Source: RGIG4079 sp045576735 (GTDB lineage: Bacteria > Bacteroidota > Bacteroidia > Bacteroidales > Muribaculaceae). Taken from it: 64,000 bases of DNA. The stretch lies in contig JAZNGZ010000025.1 of the NCBI GenBank assembly GCA_045576735.1, forward strand, positions 4,031 to 68,030, written 5' to 3'. Below are positions 61,051 to 64,000 of this stretch, one piece after another. The position numbers and the translations under genes were made by a program. Below the pieces are notes generated by a model. The model searched no databases and was not told the DNA's origin. It saw nothing but the letters and a program-made list of their open reading frames with translations. The number at the start of each line of letters is the position of its first letter. The stretch's first letter is position 1.

Positions 61051-62223
61051 CTACCCTTTTACTACGGCGATGGGACGTAGTCGAGTTTTCACTTTGATGA
61101 GGTCGAGCTCGTTGGCGATAACGGCATCAATATCTTTATATGCACCTGAGGCTTCTTGCATATCATCTTGAGAATTGATGGCGTGGATAATCCCTTGCGC
61201 TTCAAGACGTTCAACTTCGGCTTGCATATCGAGTTGCTTCACTGCCGCTTTACGGCTTAATACACGACCTGCACCATGTGAACAGCTACAGAATGAGTCG
61301 GGGTTACCAAGTCCTTCCACAATATATGACGCTGTTCCTTGTGAACCGGGAATAATACCTGTTGTACCTACACCGGCATAAGTGGCACCTTTTCGATGCA
61401 CAATCACATCTTTTCCGAAGTGGTTTTCCCAAGCTGCATAGTTATGAGCAATATTAATCATTGGCTCAAAAGTAGCGTAGGGATAGGCATCGGCTACGGC
61501 TTCTTTTAATCGTTGCATCATTAATTGACGATTAGCAAACGCAAAGTCCACACAAAAATTCATTTCATCCCAATAAGCCTTAAATTCAGGAGTCTCAGCA
61601 GGCAAGAACGCAAGGTTCATTGAAGGTGATACAGCCGAATGCCATTGGCTATTAAGGCGCGAAGCAATAGCATCGTAATAATCACCTACTCGCTTTCCTA
61701 GGTTACGGCTTCCTGAATGAAGCATAATCCACATATATCCATCGTCATCGCGTTGGAATTCGATGAAATGGTTTCCTCCACCTAATGTTCCAAGTTGATG
61801 CAAAGCCGATTCATATTGTTCGTTTACTACTTTAAGCGAATTAATATCATATCCTACAGGCATTAACGAAGCGTCTTGAGCCACTGTATGATGGTTCATT
61901 CCAACAGGAATGGCATTTCTCACGGCTGGCAGTATTTTTTGAGTCATTACTTCGCGGCTCACTTCATCGACCTTCAACGATGTTTTAACAGCACACATTC
62001 CGCATCCTATATCGGCTCCCACTGCGTTAGGTATAACTGCGTCGACACAAGCCAACACTCCTCCGATTGGCATTCCCATTCCGGCATGTACATCGGGCAT
62101 TATCGCTACATGATGATACATAAATGGTAATGATGCTAAGTTTGCGATTTGGTCCATAGCTGAGTCTTCAACTACATCTGTCCAAATTTTAGCCACTCGT
62201 TTGTTAAATGTAACTACTTTCAT
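61051..62223 (-). CDS. rtcB: RtcB-type RNA ligase
   Basis: 390 residues with the RtcB signatures: DIGCGMCAVKTSL (metal-binding Cys), LGTLGGGNHFIEFQ, MLHSGSRNLGKRVGDYYD and the guanylated His in SCSHGAGRVLSRKAA. RtcB joins RNA ends bearing 2',3'-cyclic phosphate or 3'-phosphate to 5'-OH using GTP and Mn2+, in tRNA splicing or RNA repair. No archease, prfH or rtcA gene is adjacent and no RtcR-type sigma54 activator is present. It is preceded by a -7 box and a palindrome in operator position (62272-62309). Confidence 0.92.
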   Translation of the reverse strand: MKVVTFNKRVAKIWTDVVEDSAMDQIANLASLPFMYHHVAIMPDVHAGMGMPIGGVLACVDAVIPNAVGADIGCGMCAVKTSLKVDEVSREVMTQKILPAVRNAIPVGMNHHTVAQDASLMPVGYDINSLKVVNEQYESALHQLGTLGGGNHFIEFQRDDDGYMWIMLHSGSRNLGKRVGDYYDAIASRLNSQWHSAVSPSMNLAFLPAETPEFKAYWDEMNFCVDFAFANRQLMMQRLKEAVADAYPYATFEPMINIAHNYAAWENHFGKDVIVHRKGATYAGVGTTGIIPGSQGTASYIVEGLGNPDSFCSCSHGAGRVLSRKAAVKQLDMQAEVERLEAQGIIHAINSQDDMQEASGAYKDIDAVIANELDLIKVKTRLRPIAVVKG

Positions 62224-62271
62224 AATACTGATTGATTTAGATTTTAATTTACTATTTTTCTATTCACATCA

Positions 62272-62279
62272 CAAAGGTA
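62272..62279 (-). promoter_or_regulatory. rtcB promoter, -7 box
   Basis: On minus TACCTTTG matches TAnnTTTG, 49 bp before the ATG. The palindrome at 62289 ends 9 bp upstream of it. Confidence 0.6.
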
Positions 62280-62288
62280 ATATATCAT

Positions 62289-62309
62289 CTACGCAATCTA
62301 GTTGCGTAG
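62289..62309. promoter_or_regulatory. palindromic operator candidate upstream of rtcB
   Basis: CTACGCAA (62289-62296), 5 nt, TTGCGTAG (62302-62309): perfect 8-bp arms. It covers roughly -23 to -43 relative to the predicted rtcB start, the place of the -33 element, so a bound protein would repress or replace it. A one-mismatch copy is at 56569-56589. Confidence 0.6.
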
Positions 62310-62545
62310 TATGAAATAATATCTCGACATTAACACTTATTAATATATAGCACCCCAAAATGCTCGAAAATATTGACAATGAAAGACCATAAAGCACACT
62401 AAAAAACTCCATTCCCAATGACTAAGTGGAATTTATGGCAGTCTTTATTATTAATTTTATCATCGCAAATAATAATTTCGTGTAAAACAAAAGGTGTTTT
62501 GTCACATTGTAATATAAAATAATTGTGTTTAGTGGGATTTTGATG
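62310..62545. other. gene-free stretch between rtcB and the 62627 gene
   Basis: Part of the 403-bp gap 62224-62626. It is AT-rich and has no ORF or clear hairpin. GCACCCCAAAA at 62349 resembles one arm of the rtcB terminator and may be a decayed IS end. Confidence 0.4.
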
Positions 62546-62553
62546 TACTTTTG
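62546..62553 (+). promoter_or_regulatory. -7 box for the 62627 gene
   Basis: TACTTTTG matches TAnnTTTG, 73 bp before the ATG; a TTG lies 20 bp upstream. Confidence 0.5.
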
Positions 62554-62626
62554 TATAAGTTTAACCGCAATTATGTGATATAGGAGTTTTAACTGCTATA
62601 TTTCTATGGAGATTATCTAGAAAATT

Positions 62627-63187
62627 ATGAAGACACTATGGAATGGCCTATTTGGCAATGAAGATGAAAATTCGGGAGTAGGAATGACTGATTTCTCCGA
62701 AGATACAAATAATACACAACATGCTAATCGATATTTTTTTGAATATCGTTTTATCCCCGATTTAGTCGCTGAAGTGAAAAAAGAGAAGTTGCCGGTTGAA
62801 GTGTTAGTATCGGTCGACGGATGGAAACCTTTCTTGGCCGAGAATGTCGACGGCTTTTCATTTGATTGGGATCAATTTAAATGTGATTATTGCAAAGTGG
62901 GTGAAAACGACCTATTGGTTGTTTATAAATTCCCCAATCCAGTTCAGGTTCCCGAGGCGATATATGGAGCGGTATTGGTGAATATGAACACCAAAGATGC
63001 TCGATATTATACGTTGGAATATTCTTTTGATGGTGATTGGGTACTTGGCAGTATGGACACGGAGCGTCATGCCAATTATGGCGTATTAGAAAATCCGACG
63101 TTTGAGAACTTCATCGCTTGGGTGGTGAAGGATATGAGCAATGAGGGAAAAGGGATACCCCTCCGCGAGCTATCGTTGGAGATGTAG
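62627..63187 (+). CDS. cytosolic protein of unknown function
   Basis: 186 residues, no signal peptide or membrane segment. The first 35 residues are polar and probably disordered (NEDENSGVGMTDFSEDTNN). The rest has alternating strands and helices with aromatic-rich stretches (FEYRFIPDL, FSFDWDQFKCDYCKVG, YYTLEYSFDGDWVLGSM) and ends with a helix (FENFIAWVVKDM). It resembles small proteins of immunity or effector-partner type only in size and composition; I see no motif to support a function. It is monocistronic. Confidence 0.6.
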   Translation: MKTLWNGLFGNEDENSGVGMTDFSEDTNNTQHANRYFFEYRFIPDLVAEVKKEKLPVEVLVSVDGWKPFLAENVDGFSFDWDQFKCDYCKVGENDLLVVYKFPNPVQVPEAIYGAVLVNMNTKDARYYTLEYSFDGDWVLGSMDTERHANYGVLENPTFENFIAWVVKDMSNEGKGIPLRELSLEM

Positions 63188-63192
63188 AATTA

Positions 63193-63249
63193 TTGACCAT
63201 TAGGCCGCATCGGCCAAAGAATTCATCCTGAAATTTGACCTATTAGGCC
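63193..63249. repeat. short direct repeat downstream of the 62627 gene
   Basis: TTGACCATTAGGCC (63193-63206) and TTGACCTATTAGGCC (63235-63249) differ by one inserted T. A GGCCG/CGGCC hairpin follows the first copy. The stretch has no ORF and may be the edge of a mobile or dispersed element. Confidence 0.55.
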
Positions 63250-63346
63250 CAAAATGACTGTTCCTCCACGCAGTGGTAAGGAGGGCGACATCATAAAGCT
63301 TTTAATGGCTATGGTCAATAAATATTTCTAAGCACATCAAAACAAT

Positions 63347-63376
63347 GGGGGTGTGACTGAATTTTGACACAGCCCC
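63347..63376. repeat. hairpin resembling an IS end or terminator
   Basis: GGGG and TGTG pair with CACA and CCCC around an inner TGA/TCA-like part. The sequence TGACACAGCCCC resembles ends of Bacteroidetes IS elements as I recall them, but no transposase is present. Confidence 0.35.
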
Positions 63377-63600
63377 TTGCAAACTACCGCCTCCATGCGT
63401 CTGATAAGACGCGAAAATTAGCACATAATCATTACTTTATCACTTATATTCATTATATGTGCATCATAAAACATGGCTTAATGGTCAAAATAGTTGGTAA
63501 AATCTCTATAAATCGCTGACAATGATTAACTTTGGGTGTTTGAAAATTTATGAATAAAAAATCTGCTTTTTTATAACTCAAAACCCATAATAAAATTTCC

Positions 63601-63760
63601 CGGTTCGCCGGGGGGATATATATCGCTGCGCTTTCCCGTGCTTCGCACGGTTTCTGAGAGAGGAGGTAGTCTTCGTCCGGAGGTTTCGGGCTAACCCCCT
63701 CAACCACGCGGTTATTACATGTCGCTGCGCTCCCCGTGCTTCGCACGTTTCCCCTCGTTT
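63601..63760. repeat. dispersed GC-rich repeat with two TCGCTGCGC-hairpin units
   Basis: Two units, 63623-63653 and 63722-63750, share TCGCTGCGCT, then CCCGTGCTTCGCACG with a CGTGC-TTC-GCACG hairpin. A GC-rich core between them has GTAG followed by TCTTCGTCCGGAGG. The block is far more GC-rich than its surroundings and interrupts AT-rich DNA. Open frames through it on minus (ending near 63453 and 63578) look like by-products of the repeat. Confidence 0.6.
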
Positions 63761-63883
63761 TTTGCCAGAGAACCGTTTTCTGCTTGCCCACACTAAAAAG
63801 ATACTGAGCCTGAGTATACCCTTGATTAAAAGTTGAGATAGAGAAGATTCTTTCAAAATATTGACTAGTCCTAAATAAGCGTT

Positions 63884-63919
63884 ACAAAATTAATACTTAT
63901 TATCAGGACAAAATTAATA
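63884..63919. repeat. 12-bp direct repeat near the right end
   Basis: ACAAAATTAATA occurs at 63884-63895 and 63908-63919, start to start 24 bp. Confidence 0.6.
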
Positions 63920-63930
63920 ACTTTTTAGTT

Positions 63931-63967
63931 ACACACAATGGAGCTAGCTCCATTGTGTGTTGCTTTT
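63931..63967 (+). terminator. perfect 30-bp palindrome followed by a T-tract
   Basis: ACACACAATGGAGCT and its exact complement (63931-63960) form a 13-bp stem with a CTAG loop, followed by TGCTTTTTT. It looks like a strong plus-strand terminator, but no plus-strand gene ends within 700 bp upstream. Confidence 0.7.
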
Positions 63968-64000
63968 TTATATGTTTTAATTTTTCTTTTAGATTGTCTA

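Noticed and set aside
63453..63856. Two overlapping minus-strand ORFs (112 and 92 residues)
   Set aside because: They run through the GC-rich repeat block and their composition (VSPKPPDEDYLL and the like) is that of the repeat, not of a protein family I know.
63931..63960. Attachment site of an integrative element
   Set aside because: A terminator with stem, loop and T-tract explains it, and no integrase or second copy was seen in the window.

Overview
The window is a chromosomal stretch of a Bacteroidales bacterium. A gut Muribaculaceae/Prevotella-like lineage is my best guess, but only the order is firm. The grounds are: SusC/SusD-type outer-membrane genes, type IX secretion (T9SS) parts and cargo, the Bacteroidetes-type N-succinylornithine carbamoyltransferase, Bacteroidetes lipoproteins with acidic residues after the lipobox Cys, and many TAnnTTTG promoter boxes. 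I found 43 intact or window-truncated protein genes, one frameshifted gene and one pseudogene fragment. I saw no tRNA, rRNA, CRISPR array or complete insertion sequence.

Layout. 1-7309 (minus): a tight run of rel, a 7TM-HD c-di-AMP phosphodiesterase, a ThiF/MoeB-type E1 and porW/sprE, whose 3' end lies outside the window. 7482-11179 (plus): patB-type lyase, aroA, a small anchored protein and a metal ABC permease. 11390-16252 (plus): a secreted TolB-like beta-propeller protein and a 1302-residue T9SS-exported amidase. 16253-16844: a pair of inverted REP-like elements. 16845-20755 (minus): argF' and a TonB-receptor-like barrel. 20969-22191: a proline-rich lipoprotein and a YD-type secreted protein. 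22401-27746 (minus): DPM1-type glycosyltransferase, dihydroorotase, Ca2+ P-type ATPase and cytidine deaminase in one operon. 27989-29182: an aspartate aminotransferase.

29477-34853 (plus): two related envelope proteins, the second with a zinc ribbon and translationally coupled to an ABC ATPase and an FtsX-like permease. 35238-42744 (plus): a SusCDEF-like glycan uptake operon without enzymes. 42892-45104: a HAD phosphatase converging on a thiamine salvage pair (pnuT-thiN), with four 12-bp repeats between them. 45201-51486: histidine kinase, GDPD, an LTA-synthase-like protein, a Ser/Thr kinase and a divergent HTH gene split by a frameshift at a slippery A-run. 51635-56371 (minus): the glycogen operon (debranching enzyme, GT4 synthase, GH57). 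56372-64000: a pseudogene fragment of a cytidylate-kinase-like gene and its intact relative, a second YD-type protein, a Cu/Zn permease with HMA domain, RtcB, an unknown cytosolic protein and a repeat-rich right end.

Functional links. The porW gene and the amidase with a T9SS tail are a machine part and a client. The amidase/propeller pair and the Sus operon both show strongly biased codons, suggesting high expression. The Sus operon carries SusE/F-type alpha-glucan-binding modules, and the cytoplasmic glycogen operon handles alpha-glucan storage. Most transcription units can be delimited by a TAnnTTTG box upstream and a hairpin downstream. The points I find most worth following are a shared 8-5-8 palindrome at two loci (62289 and 56569), the inverted REP-like pair, the slippery-site split regulator, the phased 12-bp repeats, and the amidase/propeller pair.
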